Positions 54,501-63,010 of a stretch of DNA of 64,000 nucleotides are shown here, piece by piece. Origin of the DNA: Biomphalaria glabrata (lineage: Eukaryota > Mollusca > Gastropoda > Planorbidae). The stretch lies in the NCBI RefSeq assembly GCF_947242115.1, contig NC_074728.1, forward strand, positions 3,379,701 through 3,443,700, written 5' to 3'. The first letter of the stretch is position 1; each line of letters opens with the position of its first letter. The notes beneath the pieces were generated by a model, which was not told the origin of the DNA, did not search any database, and saw only the letters and a list, made by a program, of their open reading frames with translations. A program made the position numbers and the translations under genes.

Positions 54501-57500
54501 TGTTATTTTATTAGACAGCCACACTTTTTTTTGTACAAAAAATATGTTGGCTTATTATTATGCTCAACAAAAATATATTTTCACTATTCCTGGTAAATTC
54601 TACATTCAGAGTCCCATTTCATAAGCACACAAATGTTAAAGATCATGGTACCAATCCATCAGAAAAAAAGAGAGGGCCTGACGTAGGTCAAGATACATTT
54701 TTTTAACCTTTTTTTTTCGTTTGAAAGGGGGATTTCTACACTATGTGCAGACGTTTAGGCGTGCTGGATGGAACCACGTCCCGGGCCGGATCTAGCCCTT
54801 ATTTTGGGCATCACTGAATTTTTAACCAGATACGAAAAGAAAAACTGAGACATTGTTCACCAGTGTTTTTGTTTTGTTTGTCAAAACTTTTTCGACCCGC
54901 AGCTGTATTCTAATGTGATCTGTTTAAATTGTAATCTTTTACCTTCGCTGATGTAGATGGCGCAAATGTCTCTTGTCCCCTCCCAGCTGACTGTAACTTC
55001 ACAGACCCGGGCCGTGACCTCACAGAGGATGATGACTGTCTCTTTGTCGACGAGGATGTACCTGTGCTGCGGGCAGTCCCCCACGAAGCAGTCGCCGCTG
55101 TAGCCTAAAGGGTTCGTGAAGTACACAAGAAAACCTTTCTTCATCTTGTCCTTCAGAAGAAACAACTTCTCGTTAGTTTTAATGCTAAGGCTTGAGATGA
55201 CAATAATATGGTGTCTTCGAGTCAGATCAACTATGATTAGTTTTAATGCTAAGGCTTGAGATGACAATAATATGGTGTCTTCGAGTCAGATCAACTATGA
55301 TTAGTTTTAATGCTAAGGCTTGAGATGACAATAATATGGTGTCTTCGAGTCAGATCAACTATGATTAGTTTTAATGCTAAGGCTTGAGATGACAATAATA
55401 TGGTGTCTTCGAGTCAGATCAACTATGATTAGTTTTAATGCTAAGGCTTGAGATGACAATAATATGGTGTCTTCGAGTCAGATCAACTATGATTAATTTT
55501 AATGCTAAGGCTTGAGATGACAATAATATGGTGTCTTCGAGTCAGATCAACTATGATTAGTTTTAATGCAAAGGCTTGAGATGGCAATAATATGGTGTCT
55601 TCGAGTCAGATTAACTATGATTAGTTTTAATGCTAAGGCTTGAGATGACAATAATATGGTGTCTTCGAGTCAGATTAACTATGATTAGTTTTAATGCAAA
55701 GGCTTGAGATGACAATAATATGGTGTCTTCGAGTCAGATTAACTATGATTAGTTTTAATGCTAAGGCTTGAGATGACAATAAAATGGTGTCTTCGAGTCA
55801 GATTAAGTATGATTAATTTTAATGCTAAGGCTTGAGATGACAATAATATGGTGTCTTCGAGTCAGATTAACTATGATTAGTTTTAATGCTAAGGCTTGAG
55901 ATGACAATAATATGGTGTCTTCGAGTCAGATTAACTATGATTAGTTTTAATGCTAAGGCTTGAGATGACAATAATATGGTGTCTTCGAGTCAGATTAACT
56001 ATGATTAGTTTTAATGCAAAGTCTTGAGAAGACAATAAAATGGTGTCTTGGAGTCAGATCAACTATTATTAGTTTTAATTCTAAGGCTTGAGATGACAAT
56101 AATATGGTGTCTTCGAGTCAGATTAACTATGATTAGTTTTAATGCAAAGGCTTGAGATGACAATAATATGGTGTCTTCGAGTCAGATTAACTATGATTAG
56201 TTTTAATGCAAAGGCTTGAGATGGCAATAAAATGGTGTCTTCGAGTCAGATCAACTATTATTAGTTTTAATTCTAAGGCTTGAGATGACAATAATATGGT
56301 GTCTTCGAGTCAGATTAACTATGATTAGTTTTAATGCAAAGGCTTGAGATGACAATAATATGGTGTCTTCGAGTCAGATTAACTATGATTAGTTTTAATG
56401 CAAAGGCTTGAGATGACAATAATATGGTGTCTTCGAGTCAGATTAACTATGATTAGTTTTAATGCAAAGGCTTGAGATGACAATAATATGGTGTCTTCGA
56501 GTCAGATTAACTATGATTAGTTTTAATGCAAAGGCTTGAGATGACAATAAAATGGTGTCTTCGAGTCAGATCAACTATTATTAGTTTTAATTCTAAGGCT
56601 TGAGATGACAATAATACAGTGTCTTCGAGTCCGAACATTAATATGGAGTGCAGTTTTTCAAGTGGCAACATAGCCCCCAGATTCAACCTACATATTTTGC
56701 CACAATCAGCGCAGACAGAACCATTGTCCGCCGGTGTTCAATTTCGATTCTCTTATCGCGACTACGTCTGTCTCAGAAGTGGATTTTCATTGGTCTCAAA
56801 AGTGTATCTCTTTGGTATAGTGTGTTTGTGTTTTTATGGTGACGGTGACAAGACGTCAGAGAATGGTTGTTGGCTATGGAGTGTAAATGATGCAAGATAA
56901 GGAGCACTGTCGTAAGTTGTCTTGAGCAGATGAGTCCAGAATGCCGAAGTGAAAAGACGTGGTTTTGTATGAGTTAGATATTGTTTAAATGTTTCTTGAG
57001 GTCCGAAAGTTACGCTGGGCAGGGCACGTATCCCGTATGGTTTTTTGTATTAAAAAGCTGCTTATTTGTATGTGCTATTTGGGCTGTTTTTGTGCTAAGG
57101 CGATAGGGTATCTAAAAAATTAAATAAATAAAATCAAAATAGGTGCTCAGGTTACTTTCGGTGTTCTGAAAACATTATTTGGTACCTTACAACAAGGATT
57201 CTTCTAAAAAAAGATTTAAAAAAAAAACAGCAGTTAACTTCCGGTCTGGGTTTGTTTGGGGTGTGTGTTTAACAATTCGACTTTAAAAAATATCGTCATT
57301 ATTCTGAAAAGTAGATGCAGTGACTAATTTTTGGCTTACCGAATATTTAATTTTCGTATGTAAAATTAAGTCAACATAAATACGACTGACCCAAAGGAGC
57401 CGCCAACAAGGTTTGTGTAACAGAAACTCCTTATGACTTTTTGTTACATTATTTGAATTTCACTACCACATCATTCAAGTATGATTTCTTTCTCTTGTTC

Positions 57501-60500
57501 GATACCATACAAAATAATTAATTAACAATAGTTAATTAACTAAGTGGTTAATTTTTTTAAAATTATTCTTGTTTTGTCAGGTGAAAGAAATAACTTTGCA
57601 AACGTTCAGTTTGATCAGATATAGGGAGTGGGAATAATAACTTTGTACACAAATTTTTACTAGACAGAGTGAGTTGATATAAGCTTTGTAAAGACAGACA
57701 GAGTTGATATAAGCTTTGTAAGACGGACAGAGTTGATATAAGCTTTGTAAAGACAGACAGAGTTGATATAAGCTTTGTAAAGACAGACAGAGTTGATATA
57801 AGCTTTGTAAAGACAGACAGAGTTGATATAAGCTTTGTAAGACAGACAGAGTTGATATAAGCTTTGTAAGACAGACAGAGTTGATATAAGCTTTGTAAAG
57901 ACAGACAGAGTTGATATAAGCTTGTAAGACAGACAGAGTGAGTTTATATAAGCTTTGTAAGACAGACAGAGTGAGTTGATATAAGCTTTGTAAGACAGAC
58001 AGAGTGAGTTGATATAAGCTTTGTAAGACAGACAGAGTGAGTTGATATAAGCTTTGTAAGACAGAGTGAGTTGATATAAGCTTGGTAAGACAGACAGAGT
58101 GAGCTGATATACGCTTTATAAGACAGACAGAGTGAGTTGATATAAGCTTTGTAAGACAGACAGAGTGAGTTGATATAAGCTTTGTAAGACAGACAGAGTG
58201 AGTTTATATAAGCTTTGTAAGACAGACAGAGTGAGTTGATATAAGCTTTGTAAGACAGACAGAGTGAGTTGATATAAGCTTTGTAAGACAGACAGAGTGA
58301 GTTGATATAAGCTTTGTAAGACAGACAGAGTGAGTTGATATAAGCTTTGTAAGACAGAGTGAGTTGATATAAGCTTTGTAAGACAGACAGAGTGAGCTGA
58401 TATACGCTTTGTAAGACAGACAGAGTGAGCTGATATAAGCTTTGTAAGACAGACAGAGTGAGTTGATATACGCTTTGTAAGACAGACAGAGTGAGTTGAT
58501 ATACGCTTTGTAAGACAGACAGAGTGAGTTGATATAAGCTTTGTAAGACAGACAGAGTGAGTTGATATACGCTTTGTAAGACAGACAGGGTGAGTTGATA
58601 TAAGCTTTGTAAGACAGACAGAGTGAGTTGATATAAGCTTTGTAAGACAGACAGAGTGAGTTGATATAAGCTTTGTAAGACAGACAGAGTGAGTTGATAT
58701 AAGCTTTGTAAGACAGACAGAGTGAGTTGATATAAGCTTTGTAAGACAGAGTGAGCTGATATAAGCTTTGTAAAGACAGACAGAGTGAGTTGATATAAGC
58801 TTGCAAAGACAACACAAATCCCTCGTTCATAACCTCATTTTACCTACTAAGTTTAAGGCCTCGATCTGCAGCCAGGTGAACCTTATTGACCTGTCCAGTG
58901 TTATTCTGACGGAGTCGTTCACAGCCACGTGATCCTTACACTTTGTGCCAGTCCTCTTCTTTATTTGAGTGTTACTGACATGTGCAGTAAGGACAGCGTC
59001 CTCTAAATAGGACAATGACAACATTTTTATAACGTTCGAAACGAAGAAAACAAACGAGTAGTTATTGAAGTCTTAAAATGGTCTGTGTTCATCAATTGAA
59101 AATAAATGATTTGTGAACTTTTAAGTCTGATGATGACGACATGTACATTCAAATGTCAAATATCTACAAAGGCAGATGATAAACATATTGTCTGTATTTA
59201 TGGAAAGACGGTTGACAGCGAGTTTCATGTGGTCAGCTCATCGACCAACAGCATTTACATCTTAAACTCAGTAAAGGGCCCTTTTAGTTTTTTTTGTGTC
59301 ATGCTAATCCCGAGGCTCATAAAACTAGTTCTCACCGTGACTCAAACTCGAGACCGCTAGGTCGGTAAGTCAAGCAACTTAACCCTCACACATCGCGGCA
59401 TAGGTAGGCTCTAGGTGTTTAGTCGAGACCATACGTTATGGAATGCCTTGATACTGAGCTGCAACGTCACAAGCTGTGGGCAGTTTGGACCAATAGCTCG
59501 TTGCCACATCACAGGTCTGTACGACGTGGCAACGAGCTATGGGTCTAAACTGCCTACAGGTTGTGACGTTGCAGGTCAGTGTTGAGGCCTTCTATAATGA
59601 ATTGTTCTCGGTTTAGCCATATCGTCTAATTGAAGAGGCATTTATTCAAATATTGTTTAATGAGGTGCTATCGTTTATCCATTTGATTAAATACAACTCT
59701 TTGAAAACACTACAAAAAAACAACAACAACAAAAGATTGTAATTTTTCTAATTTTGGTAGTGGGAACGTTAAAGACTCACTATACTGACACTTGTGTCCA
59801 AAGTAGCCATGCTCGCAATGAGAACCTTCAGGACAATTTCCATTAGGAGTACAGATCGACTTCAAGCAGTGGCAACGTATGTCACAGTGCAGGCCGAACC
59901 ACATGTGGTGACAACCTGGAACACACGTTTGTGTAACTGAGTGTAATGGTGTGTGTGTGTGTGTGTGTGTTGTATTACATGTATGGGCGATGCTTCTCAG
60001 CTTTTAAATCTCACCTAGGTGGTAACGGGTATCTAGAGATCAAGTTCATTGCACTTGCGGGGATGGAAGAGAGCCCCCCAGCAACCTTGTCACTATCCAC
60101 ATACAGTTTCTCAAGAGGTCATTTTATGGCAAACATCCTACCGGCTAATATGGTACAAAGAAGGAATATGGGAAAACATTCCTGTTGCCTGTCTGTCTGG
60201 TAAAAAAGTGTGTACATGTTATTTCTCCCAAACCCATTATCGAATCAAGCTGAAACTTCGCATAATTATTCGTTGGCATAGACAAAACATGAATCAATAA
60301 AAACAAATAACCTGTTATTCAGTTAATTATTAGTAATTCATTATTTTGTGTCATAACAACAATGTAAACTAATCCTACAGTATTGACAGATATGGCTAAA
60401 CTCCTTGGGTTTAGTTCTCTTAAATATTTGTTAACGCTTTTTCTCCTTCATGCATTTTCTACTATGAAGTCGATACTTTGAACAATTATTTATTGAATCT

Positions 60501-62350
60501 AACAAAACAGGAATCAATAAACAAAAAATACTCAAGTAGTCATTGATTATTGGTCATTATCTATTTTGTTTGATATCAAATAAGAGAAATAACTTGTGCA
60601 TTATTGATATATATAGTTTTAAGGACGAAATTATTTCCCTTTGGAAACGCTTTGTTGTTGTTTTTGTAAAGGATAATTTATATTTTGCTTGCTTTTTTAA
60701 ATGCATTTGTTATCGCATAGATTTTTTTAATTGTTAGTCTAGAACTATTACAAATTTGCGTGACTCCAAACTACTGGATACAACTACGCTTATTATAAAT
60801 TTTATTATTATTATTATTATTATGTTAGAAAAGAACGAGTATTCATTTTCTGGAGCTGCCATTGTCGGGTTTCGTTAAAGGGAAACAAAATTCATTGTAG
60901 TCCCTTTATCAGTTTCCACCTAGTAATTCTCTGGTGATGTGGCAGGTCTGCAGCAGAACCGCCAACTGACAGCCAACGAGAATCTTCCTAGGAATGCTAT
61001 GGGCCTTGAAGGTATATGTGAGGTCAGTAGTTATTATCCCCTCGGTTGATATAACAATGGGGGTATATTGATGTTTATCTCCAAGCCTAGGTTCCCATAG
61101 TTTCGTTGTTTTTCCAACTCAGTTTTTCTTAAATTATGATATAGTGGTACGGCGATGTGAATAATGGTAGCGGCTTTCTCTTTATTATCGATGAGCAGCA
61201 GATCAGGGCGATTGAAATCTACCGTTTTGTCGGTCAAAATAGGCCTATCCCATTACAGGAGATGATCAGTAGACTCGAGAACCTCTTGAGGTGAGTATTT
61301 ATTATTATTATTATTATATTTTCACTTTATTTCGTAAATATGTATTGAAAGCCTTTACATAACTATTCAGAAAAATAAAGTTTATTTAACTTTACTCTAA
61401 TGCGCAAGTTTGAGTTTTAAATTAAAACAAGTTTACCGTTCAACCTTGTAATCCCTGGGAAAGATTTATTTATGACTCGTCTGTTTCTATTACCCAAGAA
61501 TATCAAAGGAGTCGAGTGGCCAGCACAACGACCTCAAGAGCGGATAGGTAAGGCATAACTTGAGTAGAGCAGTTTATATCATTGGAGATTGTGACTTGGA
61601 GAGATTCTGATTTATATTCCAAAAGTGTAACTAAAATATGTATGATATGTTAGACCTATTTTGGTTCTATAAGAAGAGATTATAAGATATTTAACTTTGA
61701 CTGCTATATTATTATCCTAGAGAATAGGCACAATGCGTTACTTCCAAAAAAAATAATAATAATTACGTCCTATGCATTTCATGTGTCAATCTAGTCATGC
61801 ATGTTAATCAATAACTTAAACTCTGCTAACTCGTTGGTTTTCCTGGCTGTTTCACGCAACCCATTCCATTCTCTAATGGCACTAGGGAAGAAGGAGGACT
61901 TCTATGTCATTATGCTGACGTATGGAATAAGAAATGTGCTTCTATCTGTGTGTCTTTTGAGTATTTTATAAGGTTTTGTTTTGTTTTACTATTTATAAAT
62001 TTTTGTTCAGTGTTTTATGTAGTATTTCTACTTAAAGTTTTATACTTCTGTCCTGCGGTGTCCCTAAGTTTAGTGATTTTACTTATGGTGCTACTATAAC
62101 CAAATTTTCGTTTGTTATCTTGAGTTCAGTGTAGTTTATTTAAGTTTTCTTTAGTAGAGAGGGGTCCCAAACAGAGGACGCCTATTTTAACAATGGCCTA
62201 TTTGTGCTTTGCTTATACTAGAGGGTTGTGATCTAGAATTAATAGTTATGACCTAAAATAGAATGTCGTGACATGAGTTGAAGTCTGTTTACTTACCATT
62301 CGATGAGGTTTTCGACAAGTCCTCGTCAATCGCCCCATCGTTGTCGTCGT
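45146..62350 (-). CDS. Gene D: membrane receptor with galactose-binding-like and EGF-like domains
   Basis: Eight inferred minus-strand exons, 5' to 3': 62297-62350, 59781-59915, 58844-59002, 54943-55230, 51989-52210, 50962-51201, 47942-48073, 45146-45522. Every junction is phase 1, and the total stays in frame over about 535 codons. Order: acidic linker (DDDNDGAIDEDLSKTSSN), EGF-like module, two galactose-binding-like (F5/8 or fucolectin-type) domains each in two exons, a second EGF-like module, membrane helix LWYALFVTAALILIFFAV, and a tail of about 70 residues with D-V-T-E-G-type repeats. Such ectodomains bind sugars or cell-surface ligands. Molluscan receptor-type phosphatases can have this ectodomain, but no enzyme domain exists here. 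The 5' end and signal peptide were not found; they may lie beyond 64000. The ligand is unknown. The domain calls rest on motif patterns. Confidence 0.75.
45775..45990 (+). mobile_element. LINE 3' end
   Basis: The plus frame has KTFLQGTVPGKRRGRKRKRW followed by EENIKEWAGLSVSEAL, the same tail family as 52680-52920. It inserted in the last intron of gene D. Confidence 0.7.
46559..47020. mobile_element. hAT-like non-autonomous transposon, 462 bp
   Basis: Perfect 8-bp target repeat ACTCTTAG at 46551-46558 and 47021-47028. Ends CAGGGCCGGTCTTAA and CCTAAGACCGGCCCTG are inverted. No transposase. Confidence 0.85.
47033..47242. repeat. Tandem duplication, two units of about 104 bp
   Basis: CATTCCTCATTTCGTATAA...AAAGATGGCTAT...GGTCTCCTGCAGATAA occurs twice in a row with about 5 differences. 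Confidence 0.85.
47515..47930. repeat. Minisatellite, 14-bp unit
   Basis: About 29 copies of GTGTRCAATGTTCA with TCCA/TCAA variants. It ends about 12 bp from the gene D donor at 47941. Long open frames over it are artefacts. Confidence 0.95.
47942..48073 (-). CDS. Gene D exon: second EGF-like module
   Basis: 132 nt, acceptor CAAACTAACAG, donor CGAAG|GTGAGC. Codes CAPPLYGVDCHDICSLSC, then CTIGGHCYRCMNG and GNHC, a scavenger-receptor-type EGF spacing. Confidence 0.85.
48640..48790 (-). mobile_element. LINE 3' tail with AAT microsatellite
   Basis: AATAATAATAATAATCTTTATTATCCGTAAGGAAATTTGTC is the reverse of a tail that ends in a (TTA)n run; a common LINE 3' end form. Family inferred. Confidence 0.45.
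49725..49890 (-). mobile_element. LINE 3' end (family X)
   Basis: ATACAGACGTTACTTCAAAA and CATGCATATTAACCAATGAC are nearly identical to 28400-28520. A young, very short insertion. Confidence 0.75.
50500..50945. repeat. Tandem duplication of a dispersed repeat, with AGACAGAC tail
   Basis: A block starting CAGTGGGACTTATGCAAC and ending GTTGTCAGGTAAAATAAA is present twice (about 50507-50660 and 50662-50818). It is followed by GAGATTGGGTGTGGGAGAAA and a (ACAGACAG)-type run, the same arrangement as at 57470-57710. Confidence 0.75.
50962..51201 (-). CDS. Gene D exon: second half of galactose-binding-like domain 2
   Basis: 240 nt, acceptor AATTCTACAG, donor GGCG|GTGAGT, phase 1-1. Codes TRFLINFYDDHGNILLSH and ends SFLRLCQFEAFG, the usual final strand (L-x-L-C-x-x-E-V/A-F-G). 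Confidence 0.85.
51989..52210 (-). CDS. Gene D exon: first half of galactose-binding-like domain 2
   Basis: 222 nt, acceptor ATCTCTTCAG, donor TTTAA|GTGAGT, phase 1-1. Codes RNVALKQSTLMSSVY, LPVDG and NHFFWKITFRYPVLIDEI, the F5/8/fucolectin N-terminal pattern. It joins the previous exon in frame (YISE-G-RNVAL). Confidence 0.85.
52430..52645 (+). mobile_element. LINE C-terminal fragment with zinc knuckle
   Basis: The plus frame shows CSSCGKLCSSRIGLISHTRF preceded by a GAAGAAGAAGAA run and RPDNV-type sequence. Confidence 0.65.
52680..52925 (+). mobile_element. LINE 3' end
   Basis: Codes GWEDHIKEWSDLSLNEFLYK and REDWEKTVSKFC, the tail family of 45775-45990 and 10450-10695. Confidence 0.7.
53033..53295 (+). 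mobile_element. tRNA-derived SINE (family 1)
   Basis: GGCGCGGTGGCTGAGTGGTG, GGGTTCAAATCC, CTGAGTCCACCCAGCTC, ATAGATCTTAGTGTCTAA. Full family layout. Confidence 0.85.
53296..54174. other. Gene D intron, AT-rich
   Basis: No exon or element recognised. Confidence 0.4.
54175..54816. mobile_element. hAT-like non-autonomous transposon, about 642 bp
   Basis: CAGTGAGGCCCAGCC at the left and GGGCATCACTG at the right; the reverse complement of the right end continues ...GATCCGGCCCGGGACG, matching the left CCGCGGGCC region. Flanks ATTTAACC and ATTTTTAACC suggest an imperfect target repeat. Confidence 0.6.
54943..55230 (-). CDS. Gene D exon: second half of galactose-binding-like domain 1
   Basis: 288 nt if the acceptor is the first CATAG inside the neighbouring 64-bp array; this makes the phases exact. 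Codes VDLTRRHHIIVISSL, then CPQHRYILVDKETVIILCEV, ending YISEG at the donor GAAG|GTAAAA. The first 58 nt of the exon are one unit of the array. Confidence 0.75.
55173..56636 (-). repeat. 64-bp minisatellite carrying a splice acceptor and exon start of gene D
   Basis: About 23 copies. On the minus strand each unit reads ...AAACTAATCATAG then TTGATCTGACTCGAAGACAC and ATATTATTGTCATCTCAAG. The unit therefore includes the intron end (CATAG) and the first 58 bases of the exon at 54943-55230. Variants (CAATAAAATGG, GCAAAGG, GATTAAC) fall into blocks, pointing to stepwise amplification of multi-unit segments. The unit length is not a multiple of three. Confidence 0.95.
56640..56765 (-). mobile_element. 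LINE C-terminal zinc-knuckle scrap
   Basis: The minus frame reads CADCGKICRLNLGAMLPLEK, like the tail at 9268. It abuts the end of the 64-bp array. Confidence 0.45.
56766..57661. other. Gene D intron
   Basis: AT-rich; the 57470-57660 part belongs to the dispersed family also at 50500. No exon found. Confidence 0.45.
57662..58808. repeat. Minisatellite, 29-33-bp unit
   Basis: About 36 copies of AGACAGACAG(AGTG)AGTTGATATA then AGCTTTGTA. The first copies lack GTGA (29-30 bp); later ones are 33 bp. It grew from the tail of the dispersed repeat that begins near 57470, the same tail found once at 50880-50935. It ends about 35 bp from the gene D donor at 58843. Confidence 0.95.
58844..59002 (-). 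CDS. Gene D exon: first half of galactose-binding-like domain 1
   Basis: 159 nt, acceptor TCCTATTTAG, donor GTAG|GTAAAA, phase 1-1. Codes DSVRITLDRSIRFTWLQIEA. Shorter and more diverged than its counterpart at 51989. Confidence 0.7.
59165..59398 (-). mobile_element. SINE (family 1), degraded
   Basis: Minus strand retains GGTTAAGTTGCTTGACTTAC, TCGAGTTTGAGTCAC and ATGCTGTTGGTCGATGAGC pieces. Confidence 0.5.
59430..59605. mobile_element. Fold-back element: about 75-bp arms and an 11-bp loop
   Basis: The left arm (59436-59511, containing CTGCAACGTCACAAGCTGTG and AATAGCTCGTTGCCAC) is matched by an inverted right arm (59525-59600, containing GTGGCAACGAGCTATGGGTC and GTTGTGACGTTGCAG) with few mismatches. 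Non-coding; a MITE relic or hairpin-forming transcript source. Confidence 0.8.
59781..59915 (-). CDS. Gene D exon: first EGF-like module
   Basis: 135 nt, acceptor GTGTTCCAG, donor GTATA|GTGAGT. Codes CHHMWFGLHCDIRCHCLKSI, then CPEGSHCEHGYFGHKC: eight cysteines with EGF-type spacing. Confidence 0.85.
59946..59972. repeat. GT microsatellite
   Basis: About 12 GT repeats beside the first EGF exon acceptor of gene D. Confidence 0.85.
60000..60925. other. Gene D intron
   Basis: Contains a reverse piece of the dispersed repeat (CAGGCAACAGGAATG-type at 60175-60250), the GATATCAAATAAGAGAAATA block (60570) and an ATT run at 60803. No exon found. Confidence 0.4.
60930..61265 (-). mobile_element. LINE C-terminal fragment
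   Basis: The minus frame reads TDKTVDFNRPDLLLIDNKEK, AATIIHIAVPLYHNL and EKQRNYGNLGLEI, matching a common LINE C-terminal domain (NKPDI...DIAVP.D.N...KY.NLA.EI). Confidence 0.7.
61735..62180 (-). mobile_element. LINE 3' end (family X)
   Basis: Tail-side block at 61750-61870 (CATGTTAATCAATAACTTAA) and body to about 62175 (TCCCAAACAGAGGACGCCTA). Diverged. Confidence 0.65.
62297..62350 (-). CDS. Gene D exon: acidic linker
   Basis: 54 nt between acceptor AATTACCAG and donor AATG|GTAAGT, phase 1-1. Codes DDDNDGAIDEDLSKTSSN. Assigned to gene D by strand, phase and clean splice sites; distance leaves room for error. Confidence 0.55.
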
Positions 62351-62594
62351 CTGGTAATTATAATTTACTTTCAGCTAACAAAACTTCTAGACATGGTATA
62401 GACTATTTTAACAAACATTATCTAAATTCTTTACATTAAATATTGCTCTCTATTCCTTTGACGTCTCCAGAGACGACCATGTTCTTTTAATAGGCATGTA
62501 GCTATACAGTGTCTTCCCATGGACCACCATTCCCTTTCAATTTCCCTTAGAAAATCAAGATGAGGTTTTGCTACTACGCTCTTGCGCACGCTCC

Positions 62595-63010
62595 ATTTGG
62601 ATTTTCCTGATAGTGAGAATCGACAACAAGGTCGCCACACTTTGTCATCAGTGTATTTGTGACAATGAGATGCCCTTGTACCTTAGAGAACTGATTACTC
62701 CGTATGTCCCCCAGAGAGCCCTGCGCTCAATGGACTCAACGCTTCTAGTAGTGTCACGTTTCTGCCTCAAAAGCTTCGGTCTGCGGGCTTTTTAGTGCAC
62801 GGACCAAGGGTTTGGAACTAAACTCCCCATTGATCTCAGACAGATATGCTACACTACATTCAAGATGAACATTAAGACCTACTTGTTTAAAAACTTTTTT
62901 AGATTAGTTTGTTATTTTAGCTGTCGTGTTTGTGTTTGTAATGTTATTACAGCACCTTGAGCATACATTCTGTTTGTTAACAGCGTTTTATAAATACAAT
63001 TATTATTATT
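62595..63010 (+). mobile_element. L2/CR1-like LINE 3' end
   Basis: Plus frames give ITPYVPQRALRSMDSTLLVV and GLRAF, then KTYLFKNFF. It ends CAGCGTTTTATAAATACAAT plus (TATTAT), the classic L2-type end. Confidence 0.7.

Noticed and set aside
58116-58830. Leu/Ser-rich minus-strand frames
   Set aside because: 33-bp minisatellite; no coding features and partly within a gene D intron.
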